Part shown: one piece after another, positions 1 through 12,414 of the stretch | How positions within the stretch are numbered: position 1 is the first letter of the stretch | Layout of the letters: each line of letters begins with the position of its first letter | NCBI GenBank assembly: GCA_964036665.1 | Contig: OZ038526.1 | Location: 7,564,001 to 7,628,000 of the forward strand | From: Gordius sp. MW1 | Taxonomy: Eukaryota > Nematomorpha > Gordioida > Gordea > Gordiidae | Reading direction: 5' to 3' | Length of the DNA stretch: 64,000 nucleotides | Made by a program: the position numbers and the translations under genes | The notes under the pieces: generated by a model | What the model saw: the letters and a program-made list of their open reading frames with translations, nothing else | Database searches by the model: none | What the model was told of the DNA's origin: nothing

Positions 1-461
1 ACTAGAATCTTTAAAAAATCTCAAAAAATTATAGACATATCTTACTTTCTTGATTTTCTATGGGTGTAGAGATATTTTCTATAACCATAACACATGTTGT
101 TTTTTCATTCAAAGCTAAATTTGTATTAAAAAACTTTTAAGTTTCTTACTTTGGAGATTTTGTTCTTGTATACAATTTTGGGAATGTTCTGATGTTATAA
201 AATTATTATATCTAAGGACAGCTCTTCCTCATTTACATATACTGTAGTGCCTGCACTTATAGTATACTTGTCCCATCTTACCTGCTCTCTTGATATAGTC
301 AAACTTTTTGAAAGTGACTATATAATTTTTTATATTAGATCTTTTAAAACCTATAACAATATGTGTATACTTGCATAATAAAGCTTACTTATATTCTCTT
401 TGTTATCTTGATTTGCAATAGTTAAAGAGTTTTCCAAATTTCCCATATGTTTTTTTTTCAA

Positions 462-2205
462 AGATGAAGTTAGTTTATTGATATATATCTAAATAGTATT
501 AAATGATACAATTATATAATAATTATATTTAAAAAAACATCATATGAGTAATATGTCTTCATCTTCCTCTTTTAGAAGAGGCCAGGAATCCAAAAAAGAT
601 TTGAAATTAAATTTTGCAATTAAGATAGCTATTGATTGTTTCAATAAAAATGCGGGGGAATGTTTGGAGGGAGGGGATCAGCCTATTTCTTTGAATAAAG
701 CCAACGCCATTTTTCCATAGGATTCTGCACAGGAGGAAACTATTGGGATAAAAATACTAGAGTCCAAAAGGGCCTTGTAATTTTGGAGCTTGCGTTCTTC
801 AGCGAGGGCCATGGGGTCATAATTAAGATTAGAGGGGGCACAGAGGTCTATGCCTGAATCCCACTTTAAAAAGAGACCATTTTCCCATGGGACTAACGAG
901 GAACCGTCAGGACGCATTCGACCTTCAAGGGCAGGATCTGAAGGTTCAAGTATGGAGGGAATGTGGGCCTTTCTAAGGGCTGACTGGATAATAGAACTAA
1001 TTTAAGAGTGTCGCAAGTGTCTAATTTTATTTAGTCTGCAGTGTAACGGGTGGCGTGCTTCTTCATCCACTGGCAGGTTGCAATTTTTACATGCATATGC
1101 CTTGGTGTATTTTATTCCAAGGCGTAGTGCTCTATTTTAGGATAGCTCGCAATCCTCTAACATCATATTGGAGAACCTTCTAGGATTCGCCTCTAGCCAT
1201 TCATGTCCAGATTTATCAAACACCAAAGATCTAAGGTTGTAATGTTGTTTGGTATCGCAGCTCGAAAGGAGATAAGCAACGGAGCGTGAATCCAAACATG
1301 CATCCCAATCCTTTTGATTTGGTGTTTGTGGTGGTGAGCTTTCTGGTAGAACATTTAAATTCAAAAGGGATAGGGCCTGTATAAATGTTTCATCGAGGGA
1401 GTATGAGATTAGTTTGGCGACGATGGATTTTGAGGATAAGTGGGAGGATATAAATGAGGCCGATAAGGAGCTTGGTGAACAAATTCCGACCCCCAGATTT
1501 TGTTGGTAATGTGGCTTGTAGCCAAGTGTTAGTATCGAATGATAAGTTCAGAGTGGCTTCGATGACAGATTTTATGTGGGTTTCGAAATTATGTAAAATA
1601 TGTGTATTAAAAAATGCGCTTGTGGATCGGAAGCAAAATAATATTTTGGCTATATTAAAGTAGTTTTTCAATATGTAAAATGCGTGATGGGCGGGCATAA
1701 GCTTAAAAATTTCATTTTTACATTTTAAATTTTTAAGGTTATCGTCGAGATAACTTCTTAAGCACTCAGGACCGCCTATTGGAGAACCTAGTAAAAATAC
1801 CTCGTCCTTCTCAAGGCGTAGAAAAGATGCAAAGGCCGGGTGGATGTCAGTTGTGCTGTCAGAATAAATTTCGCATTTTGTCGCGCTTAAAGATAGGTTA
1901 AGTTTTATGTAGTATTCAATAATGATGTTAAGTGCTTTGATTAGCTCTTCCGTGGTGCCTGATAGAGTGGCATCGTCGAGATACCATACGTTTAATTTTA
2001 AACTGCATTTTTCGTTGATTTGATCTATTAATGGTTTGATGGCCATACAAAATAAGGGGGGGGGCCAAGGGGGTCCCCCTGTTGAATGCCCTTCGCTAAA
2101 TCAATTAAATAATGCCCGAATTTTAGGCTAGAGGGTGTCCCATAACTTAAAAGGGTATAATTAGCATATTTAGGATAAGTCTCGATAAAAGAATCTTTTC
2201 GGGAT
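462..2205 (-). pseudogene. Non-LTR-like reverse transcriptase element, copy A (5'-truncated, broken)
   Basis: Reading on the minus strand, a reverse transcriptase can be followed from about 2200. A segment with the motif GIQQGDPLGP lies near 2100-2060, then LFCMAIKPLID from about 2055, then the catalytic box VWYLDDATLSG in the open stretch 2046-1390, and LLGSPIGG. The reading frame is broken by a C/G homopolymer at about 2056-2064 and again near 1390 and 1137-917. The C-terminal part (917-678) carries RPDGSSLVPW followed by WD, which resembles the PDG...WD arrangement of a restriction-like (PD-(D/E)XK) nuclease; that assignment is inference. The 3' end near 462 runs into an A-rich tail, as expected of target-primed retrotransposition. 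No terminal repeats are seen. A near-identical inverted copy lies at 15917-17262. Confidence 0.8.
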
Positions 2206-3496
2206 TATGCGAAGGAACCCTTTCTTTTTTTGCATAATATAAAAACTTTCTCCATAAATTGCTTCCTTTTGATAAATAATTGTTTTTTTAACAAAAAAGT
2301 AAGTATTAACAGAGCACAGAATTTTATTAATTGAACTAATTGAATTCATTAAATAGTTTATTTATAGGGTAGGGCATAGACGGGATTACTAAATCGGAAG
2401 TCTAATTTTTTTATTGTAAAATTATTTATAAAATATGTGCACTTTAAATTTAATTAGTAACTTCCCAGCTTTACTATATAAAAGCGATATCTCAGCTAGT
2501 AGTATAGCCGTTGGTAGAATAAATATAGAATGTTTTTTTTATCAATCTTAGATAGAAATTACAAATAACATCACCGAAAATGATTATTAAAAGTTGTCAT
2601 ATCATTTTGTTCGACCAATATATTAATATCAACAATGCTGAGATAACAAGGTAACAACATTAATTTGTCAAAGTAATATAGAATCGTTTATTGAAGAACC
2701 AAAGAAGAAACTGCCTTTTGAAAGATATAAACCTTACAAAAATTTTACTTTCTATCTAAAAAAATCGGATTTTAAGGAGTGTGCAATTGAAAGATTCCAT
2801 AAATGGTAATTAATATAAATCCTAGATGGCTTTATTTTATTCTCATCATGCGTTGTTACACAATTTGAAAAAATATCTATCGAGTAAAGAGTATTTAAGC
2901 GCGTCAACATCAACGCTAAATAGTATATTTTGGAAAGGGGGGAAAAAGGGAAGGGCAAAGTAGCGTGAGCATTGCGGTGTGCTATTAAACAGCCTATGAT
3001 TATTTTTTACTAAAGAACGCTATACTTAATATGCCCTTTATTCTTAATAAAATTTAATTCAATTTGGATCTCTATATTAGATCAATGGTCACGGATATAA
3101 GAGGCTTAAATGTATTTTTGAATATAAAACTTTCATCTCTATGAAGTTGGTGACTTTTTTTTCTATCGATACCATGCTAGACGACTACAAAATTTCGGAG
3201 AAGGAAATAAGGGTACGAATAATTATGATATATCCTTTAAATTAAATTTTTCATACAATACATTGTTTTAAAAATAAAATGTTAAATTTATTATATAATA
3301 AAATGTTTGCACCGATATATGTATTTAGGTTTAATCTCAATTAGTTTTCATCGATATTTTCAAGGAGAATTGTCGGTAAGTCATAGCGCTCACCTGATTT
3401 TCACTTTATATCTTTTTAAACTGTGTTAAGAAGTTAAACGTTGTAAAATTATAAATTATTGCACAATTAATTTGCAAAAAAATAATTCAATTTAAT
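2206..3496. other. AT-rich intergenic stretch upstream of DHFR
   Basis: No coding exon or recognisable repeat was found between the truncated retroelement and the DHFR start codon. A minus-strand open stretch at 2752-2958 has no family features. The DHFR promoter should be in the last few hundred bases, but no convincing core element was identified. Confidence 0.4.
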
Positions 3497-4240
<744 letters not shown>

Positions 4241-5036
4241 TAATATCATAAGTTTTTAAACTTATCAGGCATTTCTAGAATACAGAACAATCAAAAACGA
4301 TTTTAATATTATACGATTAAATCTTGATGACTGCTAATATTAAATTAGTGCTGTTATTTAATTTTATACTAAATTTTAGGCTATTCTAGATTCCAATTGA
4401 TTGAGTGAAATGTATTTTATTAATTACACATTAAATTATACCATTATGACTTTGATTGAAAAAGGTCTAACCATTTAATATTTCTTATTAATATATTTCT
4501 GGCTACATATAATAATTTGGTTTGATAGCTCAATATTTTGACATAATTGGGTTTCATTAAAAGTGTGTTAAAAAATTGCAATAGTTTATTTAACTAAACC
4601 ATGTTGTTTGTACTAGGCTTAAAAATCACTCAAACATCTACAATTTTATTGTAATTAAATACAAGAATAAAGATATGTGATTTTTATATGTAAATACTAT
4701 TTTTTTTAGTATATGTAAAGCAAACCACTTAAAAATTAACACCTTAATGTAAATTTTTGCCATTTTTAATAAATTCATATTACATGACACAAATACTAAA
4801 AAAATTCATTAAAGTTATGGAATAGAAGCCTAACTCATGTTTCTATCTTAAAATTCCTTAAATGTAAAGTTATACTTATATATTAATTACAAGGTGAGTT
4901 TTATATAGATGAACATTTTTATTTAAAATTTATACCTAAAAGTTTCCCAAGTAAAGATTAGGTATATTAGTTTGAAGCATTTTCAATAAAAATTTTAATT
5001 AAAAAATAGTTTATTAAGCATAACATCCTTACTAAT
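4241..5036. other. Convergent intergenic region, DHFR and EME1 3' ends
   Basis: About 800 bases of AT-rich DNA between two converging genes, presumably holding both 3' UTRs and poly(A) signals. An ATTAAA-like hexamer occurs near 4430, but which signal is used cannot be decided. No repeat or further ORF of interest. Confidence 0.4.
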
Positions 5037-5933
5037 CTAAAATTGAAGGAATGGATCATTATGAGTAAAAAAGGTATAAATCCTTTTTGATAATTCAGGA
5101 CCAACTTTTCTTGAAGTTTGTAATATTCCTGCTCCTCTTTTAATATCAAAATCTTTCAACAATAACTGACACTGTTGGATTGCCAAATTTGGGTCAGGAT
5201 GTTTCTTAATTATATCATCATAAGCTTGAATTAAATTATTTATGGAAGGTATGTGAGAAACTATTGCCTCTGCAATATCATTGGTGACATTATTAAATGA
5301 GCAAAGTTGAGCTTTCCAAACTTCTTGCTTCCACTTTTCCATAAAAGATTCTTCATCAGCCTCAGTGGGTAGTTTGATTGTTTTAATGTTTTCTCCTTCG
5401 GGATGAAATGTGAATTTTGAATCATAATATTTTATTTTAACATGTGATTCTGATATAGATTTTGACATTCTAAAAATGATATTACATAAATCAGAATAAG
5501 ACTCTATTGGAATGAATTGAATGTTAAAATGCAGATATAGGTGGATATTAAGTTCGTCAAGTAACTCTTTATTAGAATCGTTTTTGATATCAACAAAAAT
5601 AAGTTTATAATTTATGTGTTGTTTTAAACAATCCTGAGCAAATTTGCTTATAGAATCTATAGCCTTACTATCCTTACATGTTTCAGGCACTTGAATAATA
5701 ACAATCGGCTCATTATTGGTCCATATTTCATTATCAACAATTTCCTTTTTTCTCCATAAACATACAATGGGAGACTTAATGTCTTCGCAAAAATTATAAA
5801 AAATATTTTTGCTTAAAAAATACGCTAAGTCTCTATGAGTAAATTGTTTTTGCAAATGTTTGCCTATTGAAACTTCGATGTTTTCAAGCTTCTTTAACTT
5901 TACTTTTTTTACTTTACAAGTCTTAGATTCCAT
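5037..5933 (-). CDS. EME1: EME1-like subunit of the MUS81 crossover junction endonuclease
   Basis: EME1/MMS4 proteins are the non-catalytic partners of MUS81; the nuclear heterodimer cuts branched DNA at stalled forks and recombination intermediates. The intronless frame gives 298 residues from the ATG at 5933. The frame stays open upstream to 6080, but that extension runs into a foldback repeat (5960-6238), so MESKTCK... is the better start. The middle (about residues 50-190) has the spacing of a degenerate ERCC4 nuclease domain and lacks the catalytic ERKxxxD signature, as expected for EME1. The last 95 residues fit the tandem helix-hairpin-helix part: a WKQEVWKAQL segment, LIQAYDDIIKK, and near the end RKVGPELSKRIYTFF, which closely resembles the RRIGPELSRRIY segment of vertebrate EME1. 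It is shorter than vertebrate EME1 (about 570), lacking the long disordered N-terminus. Confidence 0.85.
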   Translation of the reverse strand: MESKTCKVKKVKLKKLENIEVSIGKHLQKQFTHRDLAYFLSKNIFYNFCEDIKSPIVCLWRKKEIVDNEIWTNNEPIVIIQVPETCKDSKAIDSISKFAQDCLKQHINYKLIFVDIKNDSNKELLDELNIHLYLHFNIQFIPIESYSDLCNIIFRMSKSISESHVKIKYYDSKFTFHPEGENIKTIKLPTEADEESFMEKWKQEVWKAQLCSFNNVTNDIAEAIVSHIPSINNLIQAYDDIIKKHPDPNLAIQQCQLLLKDFDIKRGAGILQTSRKVGPELSKRIYTFFTHNDPFLQF

Positions 5934-5959
5934 GTATGTATAATATGTAAGTTTGGATC

Positions 5960-6238
5960 GAACCAGGCTATGTATTCTCGATTTTGAGTGATAAATAACA
6001 AAACGTAAAACGCATTTCTTAAACGTTCCATTCCCGAGCGCAATCATCGCGTTCGAATTTGTGTGTAATAATCCTTTCAAGTCAAAATTATCTTTAAGGG
6101 ACAGGGTTAAGGTTCGGGGTTAGGGTTTTAGGTCAGCGTTTTAGGTTAGGGTTAGGATTAGATGCAATGGAACGTTTAAGAAATGCGTTTTACGTTTTGT
6201 TATTTATCACTCAAAATCGAGAATACATAGCCTAGGCC
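5960..6238. mobile_element. Foldback element with perfect 66-bp inverted repeats and telomere-like core
   Basis: Arms 5965-6030 and 6168-6233 are perfect 66-base inverted complements. The 137-base centre contains GGTTAGGG-like runs and the string TTTTAGGTCAGCGTTTTAGG. A 9-base direct repeat, gtttggatc, lies immediately outside both ends (5951-5959 and 6239-6247), consistent with a target-site duplication. The insertion ends 27 bases before the EME1-like start codon, so it may sit in that gene's 5' UTR or promoter. Confidence 0.85.
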
Positions 6239-6247
6239 GTTTGGATC

Positions 6248-7497
6248 AGCTTACGATGAGCAGCTGATTTCTGCATAATAATTTATATACTAAGGACCCA
6301 CTTTTAATAGGCCCACTTAGGCAGTGAAAAAATGCTAAAGGAGAGAAAGAAATAGCAATAAAAATAATAAAGGATTACCTAAGTTTAACATTTAATTATT
6401 CGATAAAACAATAAATATGTAGTTTGTCAATATGTGCATCATACATATAGGCCTACTACACACTTGATAAGCTATTCGCCAGTCTTGTAATTAAATTAAA
6501 GTTTGCCTCAAAGACTCTATTGGGAAGAGGTAATATTTATATAAAGTAAAATTAGAGACGAGAGAAAAAAAAAGTTCTGTATATAACAAAGAAGAGCGTG
6601 TTTATATATTTGTGCAGAGAGGTTAGATATCTTCAATCGAATAAATCATGTTGTTAAATGGTTAGCTTAATTATCAATTAACTAGTATCACATAAGTCGT
6701 GAGTTATGATCTACTACACGCGGACAATGTGTTCAATAGGCAACTATATTTATTCATGGGCCAAGCCAGGTTTTGGATTAGAGGGGGGGGGGCGAAACGA
6801 TCAAAAGTTCAATTAGGGGGGGGGGAGGGCAAAACATAATTTTTTTAATTTTTAAGGCTTTTTACGTTCAATAAATACATGGGCGTAGCCGGGGGGGGGG
6901 GGCGAATATCCTTTCGCGTCTACACGGAGTGTTATATGTAATTTACAAAAATATGATTATTTGTTGCTGTTTGATGGCAGGGAGGTTTTAGACACGCTCG
7001 TACTATTAGCCTCTAGTATGTTATTAGCCTACAGTGGTTATTAATGTGGTAGCCGAGTGATTGTTGGGTGAGGCTGTTATGTTATTGAATTAGTATATAC
7101 AAGCCGCTGGTTGACACATCTTTATTCGAATCGTAATCGGCCATCAGTAAGGTCAGCGGCGGGGAGATATTGGTCATATAGATATTATGCATTGCTTTAA
7201 CGTGCAGTCCTAGTCCATTTAGGTGCTAATGATGTTGTGATTTTGTTGAATGGCTGTTGTGACTACGGCCATGTGGAGCTTGAATGGTCAGCAACATAAA
7301 TGTAAATTATATAAGAATCTAGGAGGGCGTCGAGGCTGTCGTCGTAGTAGCCACTAGCTAAATTGCATAATTTCAACATTAGGTCGGCACTACAGGGCTT
7401 CTAGAGGAGGTATAATAAGGGCGGCTCCCCCTAAATGCGGGGTCACCAGTTTTTGGTAGGGGTACTATTTATTTTCAGTAAATTATAAAGAGGAGAT
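6248..7497. repeat. Repeat-rich intergenic DNA with G-tract MITE fragments and one arm of a long inverted repeat
   Basis: 6586-6720 is an imperfect inverted copy of 8985-9119; both contain AAGAAGAGYGTGTTTATATA and TATCACATAAGYCGTGAG. 6755-6910 holds degraded G-tract elements of the GGCGTAGCC type. No gene is seen in 6911-7497. Confidence 0.55.
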
Positions 7498-8896
7498 TAG
7501 TGTTTAGATTTTGTCTCGGTATCGTAAGCAAAATCTCATCTTGTCTCGGGTGTTATTATGAGATTCTCGTCTCGGTCTAAATAAATCTGGGTCTCGTCTC
7601 GACAAGAAATCTTGACATGTCTCAACTTTTTTAACAAAAATCTATAATATTTTAATTTTTTCCCTAATTTATTAAAGTATTGTATAAATATATAAAAATT
7701 TACGAAAATCAAAATGGTGCAACATTTTTTATAACCTCAATAAACGTGTATTAGCATATATGAGATATCTAAGACCCTTAGTTAGCATTGGCAATGGCAA
7801 AGTAAGTAATTTTTTTATAAATTTAAGTAAATAGCTGTAGCCCTCTAAAATAACTTTCATCAGTTAATTTTAAAGAATTTACATGTTTAATATAATATTA
7901 TAAAAACCTTAAAGGATACGAGTGAATACTTTTTATCAATATTCATAACATAAGTAATTAGTTGCACACATAGCAACGTTGTAAAAACGACAGTATAAAT
8001 TGCAGTGCTAGGGGTAGGAATAAGTTTAAAGTTTTCAATAAATTACACATATAGAATTTTATGGCAAATACTTTTACATTCCAAAAGTAACGATTATGAT
8101 AACCACGCTCCATATTATGTGCCAAAATATTTACTTATTTTATTTTTTAAATAATTAGCCACACACTATTTTACTAGTAAAGATTATGCTCATATATTTT
8201 CGCTTGCAGCAAAATCGCACAGAAAATTCTGTGGGGTAAAGATTACATGCCAACCCTTCCTTTATAATGTGAAAGGTAATGATTTCAGAGATCCATGAGT
8301 TCAGTCTTAACAAACTCCTGATAGTCTTATGATTTAATATAATGCATTTAAAAACAATGGTTCAGCAGACAGCAAAGTCTGGGGTGCTCTATTCAAAATG
8401 TCATCATCGGAGAGGATGATGTAATTTTTGCGAAATATGAAGATGATCTAGGAATATTACTACTTCATCAATACTCATTTTAAGTCTGTGTGTTTATATT
8501 ATATCTTAATGCTGAGGATATAAATAGGCAATAAATGTATTAAAAAACTATTTACTTATGGGCCACTCATATTTTATTCAACGAGCTATAATTATTAAAA
8601 TTTGAAATATACGCGGCTACTTGGTTGTGGTAAATTACACAATATCCAAAGTGTTCAAATTATATTATTTACATTTAACATCCAAAATGTGAATAGCAAA
8701 ATAAAAAATGGGCAAATAAATTCATCATATAATGGTTATAAATCAATTAAGAAAATTTTAAGCCGAGTTCTCCTCGGTAAACTCGTATCGTTCCATCTCG
8801 AGGTCAAAATTCTCCTCTCGATCTCGACCCAATTTTATAAAGTCTCGTCTCGAAAAGCCGAGACGAGCCCGAGTTCTCGGATTTTCTGCATCACTA
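7498..8896. mobile_element. Nonautonomous hAT-like element with CGAGAC subterminal repeats, copy 1
   Basis: Begins TAGTGTTTAG and ends GCATCACTA, with many copies of GTCTCG/CGAGAC in both subterminal regions (7505-7620 and 8760-8890). The flanking 8-mers gaggagat and gaggagga are alike at six leading positions, as expected for an aged 8-base hAT target duplication. No transposase was recognised inside. An undamaged relative is at 23848-24995. Confidence 0.7.
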
Positions 8897-10275
8897 GAGG
8901 AGGAAAAGAAGATCAGTTCTATAGGAACTAATCGACTTCCCAGTTCGCGTTAATCATATTAATTGAATATATAAGTTCGAGTGTAATTAAGCATAGCTCA
9001 CGGCTTATGTGATACTCATTACTTGACTATAAACAGCACCATTTAATGAAGTGATTTATTTAAATGTACGAAAATTAAACCCTCTCCACCAATATATAAA
9101 CACACTCTTCTTGGCTATAAAAAAACTCTATTCTATTCCTCTCCAATTCCCCCCCCCCTCCGAAAAAATATCCTAAGACCCTAGTTTGCAATCTAACAGC
9201 GCGCCTCTTCTTATGCTGAATGGCGTATATTGCCACTTCATAACGTGTGTAATTGTGTATCAAATATGGCAAATATGATTAATATGCAGTGTTAATTGGC
9301 ACGCTAATATTTTAGTATTTTTGTACCACACTGTTTTGTAAGAAACAACTAGTAGAGGAGCCGCAATTAAGAAAGAAAGACGAATGAAAAAGGTTATAAG
9401 TGTAAAAATAGATTTGTTATTTTTTATGGGTAATAGTCGGCATTAAATACCATTCTTTGCCAAATGCTTGCATGTCGCAAAAAACCTTGCATTGCCAGCT
9501 GGCATATCATATGAGACTCCCAGAGGCCGACGCCGAAATAGGGATGAGAAGCAATAATTTGTACTTGACTTAATAGGCTAAAAACCAAATTTATTGGCTG
9601 ATATAAGGTTTTAAGAGAGATTTACGGCCTATCCACAAATATTTGCCTTATATTGTGTTAAGAAAATGTGATATACAATGCAATGCATTTTATTGATGTT
9701 GACTTGAAGCTTTGTAGGTTAGGACTGTCAAGAAACAAGATTTCCAATTGTTAAATTGATACAACATTACTTTGAAAGTTTTAAGGCGGGTATGGTCAAT
9801 TGCTCTAATATGCAAATCGCTCAATAAGATTAAATTTTACAAAGGTCCGTCTCTCAGACTTGATTCCACATCTGCTTCAGCATAAATCTCTGGTTTCAAT
9901 CTAAGATCGACATTCTTAAATACGGTTATTTTGTTGCTGATTTCTAATTTTGTCATTTCATAGAGTCATCAAGCATTTACCAGCATATATAAACGCTCTC
10001 CCTTGTTTAGTTTAAAATGAAATCCATACAGGATGCGACAAAGCATGTGTTATAAACACAATGTTAAATATAATTATATCGTTTTACTCAATGCCATCGG
10101 AAGCAATTATGAATTCATCGCCTTACTAAAAATAGGCCTAACAAACTACTTTTTTTATCTCCGTTGCGACCTAAATTGGCTCATATTTGTGGTAAAGAGG
10201 AATAATATCCATTTCCTAATGGAGGAGTATCATCAAAATTATATTTTAATGTTCTTATAGACATAAGGACTCTCC
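8897..10275. other. Intergenic region without recognised genes
   Basis: 8985-9119 is the second arm of the imperfect inverted repeat noted at 6586-6720. A C tract lies near 9150. Open stretches at 9075-9272 and 10033-10260 show no family motifs and atypical composition; they are treated as chance ORFs. Confidence 0.4.
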
Positions 10276-11570
10276 AGGCGCCTAGCCAGGATTTTCTCAA
10301 GGGGGAGGAAAAATTTAAAAAAAAATTTCGACACTTTTATTTATAATATACAAAAAAAAACTTCGCGTACAATATATGCGAAACTTCAAGGCGCTATATA
10401 ACCATCTTTGAAAATATCTCTTCTTCATTAATCAGAGCATTTACTATCGCTTTTATATGCAAGTTATTCAACTGGCAGAAAATATTATAATTTAGGTAAA
10501 ATAAATAATGGCGGAAACCAAAGCAAAATCATATGAGTTTGATCTGAAAAAATTCTCAAGTTGCTAATAAGCAAAATTAAACAGTCACTAAATCTGTTTA
10601 CTTGACATTTTTTAGTACAGCTAAATGAACGGTGTTTAGATAAAAAAAACAAGTTTTTCAAAATTTAAAATCAATGGTGGAAAGTTATAATGGTTGGGTG
10701 CAAGCTTTTAGTCGAAAATTAAAATTGAATGTAAATATTATGTTTCCAGGCTTTTATAAGTGTCTCAAAATATTTTATGCAGCTAAACTATAATATTTTA
10801 ACCCATTTAATCTAATTACACGGTTCAACAAGAAAAATCAACCGGCAAACTGTTAGCAGATTCTGGTAGAGTTTTTCACGGTGAACACAAATATGTTTTT
10901 AGGTTTTTCCCTATACGTCAAGTTTTTTAAATATTCGCTGTCAAAGTTGCCAAAAACGCGATTTTAGCGTTAAACGTCAATAACTTGCAAATTAGTCGGT
11001 AAAAATTTTATTTAATAGATTTAATTCGTAGATATAGGGGAGAGGAATGTATCTACAATTTTGTTTTATCCTAGCACTTTTACTTTTTAAATTATATACA
11101 AAATTAATTATCCCGCACTTAATTCCTAGTGTTGAAGAGGAGGGCGCCCTCAAGTCTGGTGTAATTTATCAATGTAAAAGATAGGGATAATTAATTTTGT
11201 ATACAATTTAAAAAGTAAAAGTGGTAGGATAAAAAATAATTGTAAATACATTCCTCTCCCCTATATCTACGAATTAATTCTATTAAATAAAATTTTTATC
11301 GACTAATTTGCAAGTTATTGACGTTTGAAAAACGCTAAAATCGCGTTTTTGGCAACTTTGACAGCGAATATTTAAAAAACTTGACGTATAGGGAAAAAAC
11401 TAAAAACATATTTGTATTCACAGTGAAAAACTCTACCAGAATTTGCAAACAGTTCGCAGGTTGATTTCACAAGTCCATTATTTGTTGACCAGTGCTATTA
11501 ATCAAAAAATTTTTAAATTTTGGTCAAGGGGCAGAAAAGTCCCGATTTCCGCCCCCTTAACTACGCGCCT
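10276..11570. mobile_element. Mutator-like inverted-repeat element, 1.3 kb
   Basis: Termini AGGCGCCTAGCCAGG and CTACGCGCCT form a terminal inverted repeat. Direct flanks aggactctcc (10266-10275) and gggactctca (11571-11580) match at eight of ten positions, a target duplication of about 10 bases typical of Mutator-like elements. The left part (10276-10470) and right part (11510-11570) match the short element at 61227-61498, showing this is the same family expanded by insertion of other DNA, including the large palindrome 10835-11467. No transposase frame was found. Confidence 0.75.
10835..11467. repeat. Large imperfect palindrome, about 280-base arms
   Basis: 10835-11114 and 11184-11467 are inverted copies of each other with scattered mismatches, separated by 69 bases. 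The spacer includes a 12-base perfect palindrome gagggcgccctc at 11140-11151. Shared landmarks include GCTAAAATCGCGTTTTTGGC in one arm and its complement in the other. It is nested in the Mutator-like element. Confidence 0.85.
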
Positions 11571-11580
11571 GGGACTCTCA

Positions 11581-12414
11581 TATATTTATATATATTTACG
11601 AAAAAAAATCGAAATATCCAAGAATACAAATCCAGAAAAGCCCTATTTTTGGCAAAAATATCCAGTAGAATTCTGAACATATACCTCGTTTATATGGGTT
11701 AACTCGATTGTATAATCTATCATAGATCACCTTAATGAAGAATCTTGATTTAAGATTGATGAAACTAACTCCTTGCTAATCAGGATTCTGTTGGAAGGGT
11801 CTCCTTTTTAAGAAGTTTGGTATGATCTAAGAGACTAAAATTCTCGCACTTTAGACTTTACAAAAAAAGGTGATGTATAAGAGTATCAGCGATACGGGAA
11901 TCCGTTTTAAAGGTTTTTATAATTAGTTCTGATAGGTCGACCTCTCTATATGACTTAAGCGACTCGATAGCTCTGTCACTTCAATAATAAATTGTGGTTT
12001 AATGGGATAGTAAAACCATCTGCAGATGTCCAATCCTAACTGGCAATATGATAGGATTTAATCTGGTTTGAGCCACTGGCTAGATCTTATAACAGGTGCG
12101 TTGGACATTAAATAGTCGATAATTTTTTTTATAAAAAATGCTTTATTATAAAAAAATATTAAATATATAATGAAAACCAAAATATTTATAAATAAAATGG
12201 TTAAATAGGGGATAAAAATTGGATTTAGCGATGGCAATGGCAATTGATTGTTTTAGTAGAAAACTATCTGTATTTTTAAAGGAGGCGAGCGTTTATTTAT
12301 TTAGTTCTTAAAAACTGTGCAGATCTTAATTTTGTATATCTCTCGTTATCGCGTAGGGAGGCGCCACACGCGCTGGTGCTAAGCGTTTCACCATCACTAC
12401 GGTTAAGTAAGGGG
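11581..12414. other. Intergenic, nothing recognised
   Basis: AT-rich sequence with no supported gene. The minus-strand open stretch 12058-12243 is low-complexity and hydrophobic by composition only. Confidence 0.35.

Noticed and set aside
1454..1663. Plus-strand ORF of 69 codons, and the similar minus-strand ORF at 16042-16296
   Set aside because: Both are antisense shadows of the reverse transcriptase element.
5934..6080. N-terminal extension of the EME1 frame
   Set aside because: Its sequence is one arm and part of the core of the foldback element; the ATG at 5933 is the better start.
6100..6165. TTAGGG-like runs as a telomere or chromosome end
   Set aside because: Only a few imperfect repeats, internal to a foldback with a flanking target duplication; interstitial, not a telomere.
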